In this document: piece after piece, positions 26,934 through 36,614 of the stretch | How the letters are laid out: each line of letters starts with the position of its first letter | Numbering within the stretch: position 1 is the stretch's first letter | From: Stenotrophomonas sp. 610A2 | Lineage (GTDB): Bacteria; Pseudomonadota; Gammaproteobacteria; Xanthomonadales; Xanthomonadaceae | Length of the DNA: 64,000 nucleotides | Direction: 5' to 3' | NCBI RefSeq assembly: GCF_030549615.1 | Contig: NZ_CP130832.1 | Span: 3,968,001-4,032,000, forward strand | The notes under the pieces: generated by a model | Told to the model about the DNA's origin: nothing | What the model saw: the letters and a program-made list of their open reading frames with translations, nothing else | Databases searched by the model: none | Position numbers and translations under genes: made by a program

Positions 26934-27523
26934 TGCGTCGCGCCGTGTGGTGGGTGGCAGGTATCGCCGCAGCGGCCGGGCTGTCGGCCGGTGCATGGCT
27001 GAGCCGCCCCACCACGCCGCCACTGCCATCGATGAGCACGCCTTCCGCGCCGCTGAAGTCAAAAACGCCGGTGCAGGGTGTGCGTGTTGGTGAGCTGATG
27101 CCTTCGTTCACCCTGCCCGATCTGGATGGCATGCCGGTGCAGTTCCCGGACAAGTTCAGGGGCAAGCCGCTGTTGATCAATGTATGGGCAAGCTGGTGTG
27201 CACCATGCATCGAAGAGATGCCGGAGCTGGCGCGGTTCGCCGCGCGTCATGCCGATACTGGGCCGCAGGTGGTGGGGTTGGCCTTGGACACACCGGAAGC
27301 GGTGTTGGATTTTCTCGGCAACGTGCCGGTGTACTACCCGATCGTGATCGAGACGCCGGGGCCGAATGATGCCAGCGTCAAGCTTGGGAACGCGCAGGGC
27401 CTGCTGCCTTACAGCGTATTGGTTGATGCGCAGGGGCGCGTGCTCAAGCAGAAGCTTGGGCCGTTCAAGGCGGGTGAGATTGATGCTTGGTTTGCGGGTG
27501 TGGAGCCTGCGGCTACGCAGTGA
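26933..27523 (+). CDS. TlpA-like membrane-anchored thioredoxin
   Basis: This 196-residue protein has an N-terminal membrane anchor (residues 5-23) and a periplasmic TlpA/ResA domain with the active site NVWASWCAPCIEEMPEL (near residue 88). Such proteins reduce periplasmic disulfides, often for cytochrome c maturation, and get electrons from DsbD/CcdA. Its start overlaps the dsbD stop by one base (TGATG), which supports a joint function as a DsbD partner. Confidence 0.9.
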   Translation: MRRAVWWVAGIAAAAGLSAGAWLSRPTTPPLPSMSTPSAPLKSKTPVQGVRVGELMPSFTLPDLDGMPVQFPDKFRGKPLLINVWASWCAPCIEEMPELARFAARHADTGPQVVGLALDTPEAVLDFLGNVPVYYPIVIETPGPNDASVKLGNAQGLLPYSVLVDAQGRVLKQKLGPFKAGEIDAWFAGVEPAATQ

Positions 27524-27618
27524 CCCTGCAAGTCTTGGATTGATTGTTGCGGTTTTGATTGGTGGCACGGGTAAGTGCATCGCAGCCGGGGTGTGGTCGG
27601 TGCCAAGAGCCAAGAGCT

Positions 27619-27668
27619 CCCCTCATCCGCCCCTTTCGGGGCACCTTCTCCCGCAAGCGGGAGAAGGG
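27619..27668. repeat. GGAGAAGG-type palindromic repeat, inverted copy
   Basis: Same family as 6422-6467, here in inverted orientation relative to the copy at 27807-27855. Confidence 0.75.
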
Positions 27669-27721
27669 ACACTGTTTCGCTCACGCTCAGCTACAACTGA
27701 CGCATCCCTTGCTCTTCACTT

Positions 27722-27806
27722 TCCCGCTAATTCTCCGCATTGCTCTGCTCTGCTCTGCTTTGCTCAGCTTTGCTTTGCTCAGCTTTGCTTTGCTCGTGCT
27801 TTGCAT
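27722..27806. repeat. CTCTG/CTTTG simple-sequence tract
   Basis: An array of short CTCTGCTCTGCTTTGCTCAG-like steps, an imperfect 5-10-bp periodicity, lies between two inverted copies of the GGAGAAGG palindrome. No credible gene. Confidence 0.75.
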
Positions 27807-27855
27807 CCCTTCTCCCGCCTGCGGGAGAAGGTGCCCCGAAGGGGCGGATGAGGGG
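27807..27855. repeat. GGAGAAGG-type palindromic repeat
   Basis: CCCTTCTCCCG/CGGGAGAAGG stem followed by GTGCCCCGAAGGGGC and GGATGAGGG. It forms an inverted pair with 27619-27668. Confidence 0.8.
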
Positions 27856-27856
27856 A

Positions 27857-27930
27857 AGCTTTGCTCTGAAGCTTTGCTCTGAAGCTTTGCTCTGAAGCTT
27901 TGCTCTGATGCTTTGCTCTGATGCTTTGCC
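27857..27930. repeat. 13-bp tandem repeat (AGCTTTGCTCTGA)
   Basis: Four perfect AGCTTTGCTCTGA units from 27857 are followed by a fifth with a T for the first A and a partial sixth. It looks like a variable-number tandem repeat. Confidence 0.88.
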
Positions 27931-27956
27931 CCAGCTTCTACAAGATGCTTCTGCTC

Positions 27957-27997
27957 CTCACCCTCTCCCCAACCCCTCTCCCGGAGGGAGAGGGGCT
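27957..27997. repeat. CCCCTCTCCCG...GGGAGAGGGG palindrome
   Basis: A copy of the CCCTCACC...AACCCC palindrome family ends 11 bp before the stop of the symporter gene and may act as its 3' end signal. Confidence 0.7.
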
Positions 27998-28007
27998 CAA
28001 GCTCAGA

Positions 28008-29570
28008 TCACCAGAACACCGCGTACAGTGCGATCAGGATGGCGATAACCGCCACCGCGCCGACGTTGAACACACCACCCGTGCGGTAATCCACATCGCG
28101 GGTAGTGATGATGTCCTTCTCCGGTGCCGCCGGTGTCAACAGTGAAACACCCACGGCCAAAGCCAGCGCCAGCAGGAACACCAATCCAACACGGTCGATG
28201 AAGGGCAACGCCGGCCAGGCCAGCTTCAACACGATCGACAACACGAACGAACCAATCGCCGCCGACAGTGCACCAGCCTCATTGGCACGCTTCCAGAACA
28301 GGCCCAGCATGAAGATCACCACGATGCCCGGGGTGAAGAAGCCGGTGTATTCCTGGATGTACTGGAAGGCCTGGTCGAAGCTGCCCAGCAAGGGCTTGGC
28401 GGTGAGAATACCCAGCACCACCGCCACCACCGCAGCGATGCGACCCACACGCACCAGCTTGGTCTGATCCGCTTCGGGATTGCGCTTGGCGTAGAAATCC
28501 AGGGTGAAGATGGTCGCCACCGAATTGATCTTCGATGCCAGCGAGGCCACGATGGCCGCCACCAGCGCGGCAAACACCAGGCCAAGTACACCGGTCGGCA
28601 GCATCCGCATCATCGTCGGATACGCCTGGTCCGGCTTGTCCAGGTTCGGTGCCAGCATCACTGCGGCGATACCCGGCAATACCACGATCACCGGCATCAA
28701 CAGCTTCAGGAACGCAGCAAACAACACGCCCTTCTGTGCTTCACCGATGCTCTTGGCTGCCAGCGCACGCTGGATGATGTACTGGTTGAAGCCCCAGTAG
28801 CTGATGTTCATGATCCACAGGCCGCCGAGCAGCACGCTCAGGCCCGGCAGATCCTTGTAGAAGGGATTGTCCTTGCTGAGGATCATTTCGAAATGACCCG
28901 GCTGCGCCTGCCACAGTTTGTTGAAGCCAGCGATGATGCCGGCGCCATCACCAAGCTGGTTCAAGGTCAGCCCGGCAACGAACAGGCCGCCGAGCACCAG
29001 CAGGGTGACCTGCACGATGTCGGTAGGCGCGACGGCCTTCAGTCCGCCGTACAGCTGGTACAGCAGCGCGAACACGCCGATCAGCACCACCGCGGTCATC
29101 TGGTCGATGCCGGTGACCTGGTTGACCGCTACCGCACCCAGCCACAGGATCGAGGTGACGTTGACGAACACGTACAGGCCCAGCCAGAACACCGCCATCA
29201 CCGTGCGGATGCGCGCGCCGTAACGCTGCTCCAGGAACTGCGGCATGGTGTAGATGCCGTTGCGCAGGAACACCGGCAGGAACCACTTGCCGACGATCAA
29301 CAACGTCAATGCAGCCATCCACTCATACGAGGCCACCGCCAGACCGATCGCATAGCCCGAGCCGGACATGCCGATGATCTGCTCGGCGGAAATATTCGCC
29401 GCGATCAACGATGCGCCGATCGCCCACCACGGCAATGACTTGCTGGCCAGGAAGTAGTCCTTGGCGTCCTTGCTGTGCCCGGCTTTCTCCCGCGACACCC
29501 ATTGCGCAAGGACGAAGATACCGGCCAGGTAGACCAGTACGATCGCGATATCCAACGTACCCAAACCCAT
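28008..29570 (-). CDS. Sodium/sugar symporter (SSS family, vSGLT-like)
   Basis: This 520-residue inner-membrane protein has about 14 transmembrane segments. It contains SSS-family signatures such as DAKDYFLASKSLPWWAIGASLIAANISAEQIIGMSGSGYA and SASKINSVAT-like ASLASKINSVATIFTLD (the conserved sodium-site serine region). It closely resembles the Vibrio Na+/galactose transporter vSGLT. As the last gene of the xyloglucan block it probably brings in galactose, glucose or xylose released in the periplasm. It lies 119 bp after the GH3 gene, so it may also have its own promoter. Confidence 0.88.
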   Translation of the reverse strand: MGLGTLDIAIVLVYLAGIFVLAQWVSREKAGHSKDAKDYFLASKSLPWWAIGASLIAANISAEQIIGMSGSGYAIGLAVASYEWMAALTLLIVGKWFLPVFLRNGIYTMPQFLEQRYGARIRTVMAVFWLGLYVFVNVTSILWLGAVAVNQVTGIDQMTAVVLIGVFALLYQLYGGLKAVAPTDIVQVTLLVLGGLFVAGLTLNQLGDGAGIIAGFNKLWQAQPGHFEMILSKDNPFYKDLPGLSVLLGGLWIMNISYWGFNQYIIQRALAAKSIGEAQKGVLFAAFLKLLMPVIVVLPGIAAVMLAPNLDKPDQAYPTMMRMLPTGVLGLVFAALVAAIVASLASKINSVATIFTLDFYAKRNPEADQTKLVRVGRIAAVVAVVLGILTAKPLLGSFDQAFQYIQEYTGFFTPGIVVIFMLGLFWKRANEAGALSAAIGSFVLSIVLKLAWPALPFIDRVGLVFLLALALAVGVSLLTPAAPEKDIITTRDVDYRTGGVFNVGAVAVIAILIALYAVFW

Positions 29571-29689
29571 CTCATCACTCCCTGTTGTGCACCGACCGGG
29601 CTGTCATCCCTGCGCCCTTTCGCTACCGACCCCAACGGGCCACATCATCAGGTGCGCCGGCACCCTCCCGTACCGGCGCTTTCGCCGTT

Positions 29690-32266
29690 TCAGCGTGTTG
29701 CGCAGTCTACGTTTACCTCGGCCTCACCGGCAGCGCCAAGGGCGATCCGTGATACCGAGATATCCGCAACAGCAGCACTTTCCAGCTCGGCGGCACGCTG
29801 CAGCTTGGACAGATCCGCGCCGCCGGCAGCAAAGCATTTGAGCGGCACGCCAACGCTGACCCATTTGCCCGCCGGGATCGCTGCCAAGGTGGATTGCAGA
29901 TCCACCTTGGCAGCACAGCCGGCACCGCAGCCGACGCCTACCGTCAACGGCGCGCTTACCGCCGCATCACGACGCAGGGTGAGCTGCAGCTGCACATCGC
30001 CGTTGCTCTCACGGGTGACATCGATCGGTGTCGCTGCAATCAGCGCGAACTTTGCCAGCGCCGTGCCCGACCACTTCAGGCGGCGCGCGTCTTCCTGCGC
30101 CTTGTGATCGCCTGCGGTCATCTTCAAGCTGCCGTCGGCCAGCACGGTCGGCACGGTGGTGGCTGGCATGTCAGGCTGCGAAGCGCTGGACAACTGCAGC
30201 GCCATGCCCAGCGACGGGCGGCCCTTGGCGAAGTACACGCCGCTGCCGGCCTGCTCACCGGTCACGCCGGAGTCTTCCGGCAGCGCTGCCACATCTCCCT
30301 TGTCGGCGTAGCTCAGGCCGTGGCCGAACTTGTACAGCGGGTTGTGGCCCGGCTTGTTGACCGCCGAGTCGATCGCGGTGCGCGGCCAGGAGAAGCTGAG
30401 CTTGCCCTTGAAGTCGTGGTTGACGCTGCCATCGGCCTTGCGCAGCAGCACATCGGCGATACCTGCGCCTTCCGAACCTGGCAACCAGGCCGCGACGAAG
30501 GCGTCGGAGGCATTGATCTCGCGGTTCATCCACAACGGACGACCGCTGATGAACACCGCCACCACCGGAACGCCTTCACTCTTCAGGCGCTTGAGCAGTT
30601 CCAGGTCGGCATCGTTGCCCGGCTTGTACAGCAGGTTGGGGATGTCACCCTGGAATTCGGCATAAGGCTCTTCGCCGAACACCACCACCGCCACATCCGG
30701 CTTGGTCTTGTACTTGCCATCGACCGCCAGCTCGGCGCTGCCACCAGCAGCACTGACTTCACGCTGCAGGCCTTCCCAGATGGTGTCGGCATTGGGGAAG
30801 TCGGCACGGGTGGTACCGGTGCCCTGCCAGTTCAAGGTCCAGCCACCGGCCTGCTTGCCGATGTTGTCGGCGCCATCACCGGCCACCAGCACCTTCTGGT
30901 CGGCGCGCAGCGGCAGGATGCCATTGTTGTTCTTCAGCAACACCAGCGATTCGCGCACGGCCTGACGGGCGACCGCACGATGCTCGGCTGCACCCAGCAA
31001 TTCAAACTTGCCGCCCAACGCGCGCGCCGAAGGCTTGGGTGCATCGAACAGGTTCATGCGGAACTTCACCCGCAGCACGCGACGCACGGCGTCATCCAGG
31101 CGCTCGGTCGAGAGCTTGCCCGACTTCACCGCGGCAACGGTGGACTCGTACATGCCCTTCCAGCTGTCGGTGGCCATCGCCATGTCCAGGCCAGCGTCAT
31201 AGGTGGCCGGGCAATCGGTGGTGCTGCAACCGGGAATCTGGCCGTGGCCATTCCAGTCGCCGACCACGAAGCCGCCGTAGTTCATGCGGCCCTTCAGCAC
31301 GTCGGTCAGCAGCGGCTTGTGGCCGTGCATCTTGACCCCGTGGAAGCTGTTGAACGAAGCCATCACCGACTGTGCACCGGCCTTGATGGCGGTGACGTAA
31401 CCGGCGCTGTGGACATCGCGCAGCTCGGCCTCACTGACCGCGGTATCGCCCTGGTCCTTGCCGTCGGTGGTGCCGCCGTCGCCGACGAAATGCTTGACCG
31501 ACACCATCACGTGCTTGTCGTCGAGGAAGTCCGGCGCGCCGACCTTGCCCTGCAGGCCTTCGACCATCGCCGCGGCGAACTCGGCCACCAGCTGCGGGTT
31601 CTCCGAATAGCCTTCGTAGGCGCGGCCCCAGCGCACGTCCTGCGGCACCGCCACGGTCGGCGCGAACGCCCACTCCATGCCGGTGGCGCGGGTTTCGGCG
31701 GCGGTGATCTGGCCGATGCGGCGCTGCAGTTCAACGTTGCGGGTTGCGCCCAGACCAACGTTGTGCGGGAACAGCGTCGCGCCCACCACGTTGCTCTGGC
31801 CGTGCATCGCATCGATACCGAACAGGAGCGGGATCGCCTTGCCGCCGGTCGAGGTATCCATCGACGCGGCCCAGAAATCATCGGCCACCTGCAGCCAATC
31901 CTTTGCCGGCGCGTTGTACTTGCCACCCGGGTCGGAGCTGCCACCGGCCAGGATCGAGCCCAGCCGATACTTGCGTACGTCCTCCGGGGTAATGCTGGCC
32001 AGATCGCCCTGCACCAGCTGGCCGACCTTCTCCTCCAGCGTCATCGTCGCCAGCAGATCGTTGACGCGCTTCTCCAGCGCCGGATCTTCCGCCAGCGGCC
32101 ATTCCACCACCGGCCACTGTTCCGGATGGATCGTGCCGTCATACGCGGCATCGGCCGTGGCCGCCTGCGGTGCAGCCTTGTCGCCGCTGTTGCAGCCGGC
32201 CAGCACCGCGATACCCACTGCCAGCGCACCAACCAGGGCAGCGCGGCGTGTCGAAACCTTCATCAT
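29690..32266 (-). CDS. GH3 beta-glucosidase/exo-glucosidase, lipoprotein
   Basis: This 858-residue lipoprotein (signal, LAGC) of glycoside hydrolase family 3 removes glucose from the non-reducing end of xyloglucan-derived oligosaccharides. The catalytic nucleophile is Asp337 in VVGDWNGHGQIPG. The GH3 N-terminal barrel (WAFAPTVAVPQDVRWGR, VSVKHFVGDGGT) and C-terminal domain (VAVVVFGEEPYAE, FISGRPLWM) are complete. About 170 extra residues at the C-terminus form a beta-rich domain as in marine ExoP-type GH3 enzymes. The GGAGGG before ATG at 32266 overlaps the end of the MFS gene. Confidence 0.92.
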   Translation of the reverse strand: MMKVSTRRAALVGALAVGIAVLAGCNSGDKAAPQAATADAAYDGTIHPEQWPVVEWPLAEDPALEKRVNDLLATMTLEEKVGQLVQGDLASITPEDVRKYRLGSILAGGSSDPGGKYNAPAKDWLQVADDFWAASMDTSTGGKAIPLLFGIDAMHGQSNVVGATLFPHNVGLGATRNVELQRRIGQITAAETRATGMEWAFAPTVAVPQDVRWGRAYEGYSENPQLVAEFAAAMVEGLQGKVGAPDFLDDKHVMVSVKHFVGDGGTTDGKDQGDTAVSEAELRDVHSAGYVTAIKAGAQSVMASFNSFHGVKMHGHKPLLTDVLKGRMNYGGFVVGDWNGHGQIPGCSTTDCPATYDAGLDMAMATDSWKGMYESTVAAVKSGKLSTERLDDAVRRVLRVKFRMNLFDAPKPSARALGGKFELLGAAEHRAVARQAVRESLVLLKNNNGILPLRADQKVLVAGDGADNIGKQAGGWTLNWQGTGTTRADFPNADTIWEGLQREVSAAGGSAELAVDGKYKTKPDVAVVVFGEEPYAEFQGDIPNLLYKPGNDADLELLKRLKSEGVPVVAVFISGRPLWMNREINASDAFVAAWLPGSEGAGIADVLLRKADGSVNHDFKGKLSFSWPRTAIDSAVNKPGHNPLYKFGHGLSYADKGDVAALPEDSGVTGEQAGSGVYFAKGRPSLGMALQLSSASQPDMPATTVPTVLADGSLKMTAGDHKAQEDARRLKWSGTALAKFALIAATPIDVTRESNGDVQLQLTLRRDAAVSAPLTVGVGCGAGCAAKVDLQSTLAAIPAGKWVSVGVPLKCFAAGGADLSKLQRAAELESAAVADISVSRIALGAAGEAEVNVDCATR

Positions 32267-32268
32267 CT

Positions 32269-33678
32269 TCAACCCTCCATCTGCTCGAGCGAACGACCCT
32301 TGGTCTCTCGCACGAACTTGATAACAAAGAACACCGAGATCACCGCCGATACCAGGTAGATGCTGTACGTCGACGCCAGACCAATGCCGGCCAGCAGCAT
32401 CGGGAAGGTCACCGTGACGATGAAATTCGCCGTCCACTGCGCCGCACCGGCAACCGCCAGCGCCGAGCCACGGATCTGGTTGGGGAACATCTCGCCCAGC
32501 ATCACCCACATCACCGGACCCCAGGACACGTTGAAAAACACCACGTAGGCATTGGCCGCGACCAGCGCCAGCGTGCCCATGCCGCCGGGCAGCTGCAGAT
32601 GGCCGTCCACCATCGAACCGCTGGCGAAGGCGTAGACCACCAGCGCCAGCGATACCGCCATGCCACTGGAACCGATCCACAGCAGCGGCTTGCGGCCGAT
32701 CTTGTCGATCAACAACACGGTGACGATGCAGGCACCGATGCTGAGCGCGCCGGACAACACATTGATCAGCAGCGCATCACTCTCGGAGAAGCCCACCGCC
32801 TGCCACAGCACCGCGCCGTAATAGAACACCACGTTGATGCCTACCAGCTGCTGGAACACCGCAAGGCCAATGCCCACCCAGACGATCGGGCGGATCTTGC
32901 GGGTGGCCTTGTCGACCAGATCCGACAACTGCGGGCGGTGGTGGTCCTGCGACAACGACGCGTCGATCTCGCCCAGCGTGGCCTGCGCCTGCTCGGCACC
33001 GAACAGGCGGGTCAGCACGGCCAGTGCTTCGTCCTTGCGGCGCTTGACCACCAGGAAGCGCGGGCTTTCCGGGATGAACAGCAACAGCAGCAGGAACAGC
33101 AGCGACGGGATCGCCTGCATCCAGAACATCCAGCGCCATGCGGCCTGGCCAGCCCACAGCGGCTCGGTCGAGGCGCCAGCGGCCTTGGCCAGCAGGTAGT
33201 TGCTGAGGAAGGCGATGAACAGGCCGGAGATGATCGCGATCTGCTGCACCGTGGCCAGCCGACCGCGGTAACGCGCCGGTGCAACCTCGGCGATATAGGC
33301 CGGCGACATCACGCTGGCCGCACCCACCGCGAACCCACCGACCACGCGCGCGGCGATGAACACCAGCGAGCTGTGCGCACCGCCGGCACCCAAGGCCGAC
33401 AGCAGGAACAGCACCGCCGAGATGATCAACACCGAGCGTCGGCCCAGCCGATCGGCAAGACGGCCGGCAAAGAACGCGCCGATCGCACAGCCCAGCAGCA
33501 TCGAAGCCACTTCAAAGCCCAGCTGCGCCTCGGTGGAACCAAAGGCCTGCTTCAGGCCATCGACGGTGCCGTTGATCACGCCACTGTCGAAGCCGAACAG
33601 GAACCCGCCTATCGTCGCCACCACGCTGATCAATACGATCAGCGCGGTGTTTTCCTTGTTTGCTGCTGACTGCCCCAT
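32269..33678 (-). CDS. MFS sugar/H+ symporter (XylE/GlcP type)
   Basis: This 469-residue, 12-helix transporter of the sugar porter family has the hallmarks GFLFGFDSGVINGT, GRLADRLGRRS, RVVGGFAVGAASVMSPAYIAEVAPARYRGRL, PESPRFLV, QQLVGINVVFYYG and a C-terminal ETKGRSLEQME (variant of PETKG). It probably imports xylose or glucose across the inner membrane. It follows xylA and directly precedes the GH3 gene, with which it overlaps at the ribosome-binding site. Confidence 0.92.
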   Translation of the reverse strand: MGQSAANKENTALIVLISVVATIGGFLFGFDSGVINGTVDGLKQAFGSTEAQLGFEVASMLLGCAIGAFFAGRLADRLGRRSVLIISAVLFLLSALGAGGAHSSLVFIAARVVGGFAVGAASVMSPAYIAEVAPARYRGRLATVQQIAIISGLFIAFLSNYLLAKAAGASTEPLWAGQAAWRWMFWMQAIPSLLFLLLLLFIPESPRFLVVKRRKDEALAVLTRLFGAEQAQATLGEIDASLSQDHHRPQLSDLVDKATRKIRPIVWVGIGLAVFQQLVGINVVFYYGAVLWQAVGFSESDALLINVLSGALSIGACIVTVLLIDKIGRKPLLWIGSSGMAVSLALVVYAFASGSMVDGHLQLPGGMGTLALVAANAYVVFFNVSWGPVMWVMLGEMFPNQIRGSALAVAGAAQWTANFIVTVTFPMLLAGIGLASTYSIYLVSAVISVFFVIKFVRETKGRSLEQMEG

Positions 33679-33719
33679 CCCCTCACCCTCTTTGTCTGGT
33701 TATGTCGTCGGCCTGGTGC

Positions 33720-35054
33720 TCAGCGCAGCAGGTATTGGTTGAGCAGGTTCTCGTAGCGCTCCTGCTTGCCGCTGGCCTGCACCGGTTCGCCGTTGCCGGC
33801 CGCGAGCTTGGCCAAGTCGGCCAGGCCCAGCTTGCCGCTGGCGAAGTCCTTGCCGGCGCCGGCATCGAAGCTGGCGTAACGCTGTGCGCGCCACTGTTCC
33901 CACGGCGAGTCATTGAGCAGGCCGTGGGCCACTTCCAGACCGCGTGCGAACGCATCCATGCCACCGACGTGGGCAATGAACAGGTCTTCCATGTCGGTGG
34001 ATTCGCGGCGCGGCTTGGCATCGAAGTTCAGGCCGCCGACCAGGCCGCCCTGGCGCAGCACCACCAGCATCGCGCCGACGGTGTCGTACAGGTCGGTCGG
34101 GAACTGGTCGGTGTCCCAGCCGTTCTGCGCGTTGCCACGGTTGGCATCGATGCTGCCGAGCAGGCCGTGATCGGAGGCGACCTGCAGGTCGTGCTCGAAG
34201 GTGTGGCCGGACAGCGTGGCGTGGTTGGCCTCGATGTTGAGCATGAAGTCGTCCTGCAGGCCATTGGCCTTGAGGAAGCCGGCGACGGTTGCCGAGTCGA
34301 AATCGTACTGGTGCTTCATCGGCTCCATTGGCTTGGGTTCGATGAAGAACTTGCCGGTGAAGCCGATGCTGCGGCCGTAGTCGCGCGCGGCGCTGAGGAA
34401 GCGTGCGAAATGCTCGAGCTCGCGCTTCATGTTGGTGTTGTGCAGGCTGGCATACCCTTCGCGGCCACCCCAGAACACGAAGTGCTCGCCACCCAGTTCA
34501 ACCGTGGCTTCCAGCGCAGCCTTGACCTGCACCGCGGCGCGGCTGACCACGTTGAAATCCGGGTTGGTCGCCGCGCCGTTCATGTAACGCGGGTGCGAGA
34601 ACAGGTTGGCGGTGCCCCACAGCAGCTTGGTGCCGGTCGCCTGCTGGCGTTGCTTGGCCAGCGCCACCACGTGCTTGAGATTCTTTTCGTAGGTACCGAT
34701 GTCATCGGCGTCCGGCGCCATGTCGACGTCGTGGAAGCAGTAGTACGGCACACCGAGCTTGGTGAAGAACTCGAACGCCGCATCGACCTTGGCCTCGGCG
34801 GTGGCCATGGCATCGCCCTTCTCCCACGGGAAGCGGCGCGTGCCCGGGCCGAACGGATCGGCACCGGCGTTGCAGAAGGTGTGCCAGTAGCAGGCAGCGA
34901 AGCGCAGGTGCTCGCGCATGCTCTTGCCACCGACCAGCTTGTCCGCGTCATAGACCTTGAACGCCAAAGGGTTGTCCGAGTCGCGACCCTCGAACGGGAT
35001 CTGGCCGATGCCGGGGAAATACTCGGTGGCGCCGATGAAGGGCTGCTTGCTCAT
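33720..35054 (-). CDS. xylA: XylA xylose isomerase
   Basis: This 444-residue class II xylose isomerase converts D-xylose to D-xylulose. Active-site regions are [16 protein letters not shown] (catalytic His), [24 protein letters not shown] (metal-binding Glu), [17 protein letters not shown] and [14 protein letters not shown]. It lies after xylB in the operon, consistent with catabolism of the xylose released by the GH31 enzyme. Confidence 0.97.
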   Translation of the reverse strand: MSKQPFIGATEYFPGIGQIPFEGRDSDNPLAFKVYDADKLVGGKSMREHLRFAACYWHTFCNAGADPFGPGTRRFPWEKGDAMATAEAKVDAAFEFFTKLGVPYYCFHDVDMAPDADDIGTYEKNLKHVVALAKQRQQATGTKLLWGTANLFSHPRYMNGAATNPDFNVVSRAAVQVKAALEATVELGGEHFVFWGGREGYASLHNTNMKRELEHFARFLSAARDYGRSIGFTGKFFIEPKPMEPMKHQYDFDSATVAGFLKANGLQDDFMLNIEANHATLSGHTFEHDLQVASDHGLLGSIDANRGNAQNGWDTDQFPTDLYDTVGAMLVVLRQGGLVGGLNFDAKPRRESTDMEDLFIAHVGGMDAFARGLEVAHGLLNDSPWEQWRAQRYASFDAGAGKDFASGKLGLADLAKLAAGNGEPVQASGKQERYENLLNQYLLR

Positions 35055-35092
35055 GGTGCGAATTCCTGTGTCGACAAACTACGGGGAAAGAA

Positions 35093-36586
35093 TCAACCGC
35101 GGTACAGCGGCATGACGGCGTGCAGGTGTTGCAGGTAGCGCTGGTAGGCCAGCGCATAGGCCGCGTTGCGCGCGCCGTCAGGCGTGGCAGTGGCTGCGGC
35201 ATCGGGGGTTACATGGGTGGCCGCGAGTGTGGCCAGGGATGCGTCGTTGCCGGCGCTGCGCTGCAATGCCCACAGCGCCTGCAGGGCCGCACCGAATGCG
35301 GCGCCTTCGGACTGCTGCGGCACTTCCACCGGCAGGCCGAATACATCGGCGACCATCTGTCGCCAGGCAGCGCTGTTGCTGCCGCCACCGGTCAGCACGA
35401 TGCGGTCGAAGCGCATGCCGGCGTCGACGAAGGCGTCAAAGCCGTACTTCAGTGCATAGGTCGCTCCCTCCATCGCTGCGCGGTAGAAGTGCGAGGGGTT
35501 CATGGTGGTGGCGTCCAGGCCAGCCAGCACACCCTTGCCCAGCGGCAGGTCGGGGGTGCGCTCGCCATTGAGGAAGGGCAGCATCACCAGCCCATCTGCG
35601 CCCGGCGTGGTCGCATTGATATGCGCATCGCCGTCGCGGCTGCTGAAGCCGAACATGCGCGCCACCTGCTCGGTGACCACGGTGCAGTTCATCGTGCAGA
35701 TCAGCGGCAACCAACCGCCGCTGGACGAACAGAACGCCGCCCATGCGCCGCCGGCATCCACCACCGGCACATTGGAACTGGCGAACAAGGTGCCCGACGT
35801 GCCCAGGCTCATCGCCAGCTTGCCCGGCGCAACGCAGCCGGTGCCGATCGCGGCCATCATGTTGTCACCGCCGCCCGCGCCAATCTTCACCGTGGCCCGC
35901 AAGCCCAGGCGTGCTGCAGCTGCGGGCGCGATATCGAACAGGGCATCGGCGTCCACCAGTGGCGGCAGGCAGGCAGCGAGATCGCGGTTGGCATCGGTCG
36001 CCTTCAGCAGTTCCGGCGACCACTGACGCGTGCGCACATCCAGCCAGCCGGTGCCCGAGGCATCGCCGTGCTCGCAGTAGTACTGGCCGGTCAGCACGAA
36101 GTTCAGGTAGTCGTGCGGCAGCAGGATATGCGCCAGCTTTGCGTAAGCCTCCGGCCGGTGTTTGGCCGTCCATGGCAGCTTGGAGGCGGTGTAGCCTGCA
36201 AGGATGGGGTTGCCGGCCAGTTCGATGCAGCGCTGCGCGCCGCCGGCCGCGTCCATGATCCGTGCGCATTCGGCGCTGCTGCTGGTGTCGCACCACAGCT
36301 TGGCCGGCGCCAGCACCTTGCCGTCCGCATCCAGCGCGACGAAGCCATGCTGCTGGCCCGACACCGCCAGCGCCTGCACCTGCTGGCGCAGCTGCGGGTC
36401 GATGCGGGCGAAGCAATCCTCCATCGCCACGACCCACGCTGCCGGGTCCTGCTCGCGGCTGCCGTCATCGGCACTGTGCAGCTGCAGCGGCGCGCTGGCC
36501 GTGGCCAGCAACTGCCGTTGCGCGGCGTCGTAGACCACGACTTTCAGGCTCTGCGTGCCCGCGTCGATACCGGCGACGATGCTCAT
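35093..36586 (-). CDS. xylB: XylB xylulokinase
   Basis: This 497-residue FGGY-family kinase phosphorylates D-xylulose to xylulose 5-phosphate, feeding the pentose phosphate pathway. It has the N-terminal phosphate-binding motif GIDAGTQSLKVVVYD, the AVSGQQHGFVALD region typical of xylulokinases (Met/Gln/His substrate site), SLGTSGTLF and the C-terminal LTGGGSNSAAWRQ. The start at 36586 (MSIVAGID) matches the family; the frame is open to 36670. Confidence 0.96.
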   Translation of the reverse strand: MSIVAGIDAGTQSLKVVVYDAAQRQLLATASAPLQLHSADDGSREQDPAAWVVAMEDCFARIDPQLRQQVQALAVSGQQHGFVALDADGKVLAPAKLWCDTSSSAECARIMDAAGGAQRCIELAGNPILAGYTASKLPWTAKHRPEAYAKLAHILLPHDYLNFVLTGQYYCEHGDASGTGWLDVRTRQWSPELLKATDANRDLAACLPPLVDADALFDIAPAAAARLGLRATVKIGAGGGDNMMAAIGTGCVAPGKLAMSLGTSGTLFASSNVPVVDAGGAWAAFCSSSGGWLPLICTMNCTVVTEQVARMFGFSSRDGDAHINATTPGADGLVMLPFLNGERTPDLPLGKGVLAGLDATTMNPSHFYRAAMEGATYALKYGFDAFVDAGMRFDRIVLTGGGSNSAAWRQMVADVFGLPVEVPQQSEGAAFGAALQALWALQRSAGNDASLATLAATHVTPDAAATATPDGARNAAYALAYQRYLQHLHAVMPLYRG

Positions 36587-36614
36587 GCCGCGCACCAACG
36601 GGAAGCAAGGTGAC

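Noticed and set aside
29894..32359. An 821-codon open frame on the plus strand opposite the GH3 gene
   Set aside because: It is a mirror of a high-GC gene with strong third-position bias. The minus strand has a lipobox, GH3 motifs and a ribosome-binding site; the plus frame has none of these. Similar long mirror frames over the xyl, GH and GroEL genes were dropped for the same reason.
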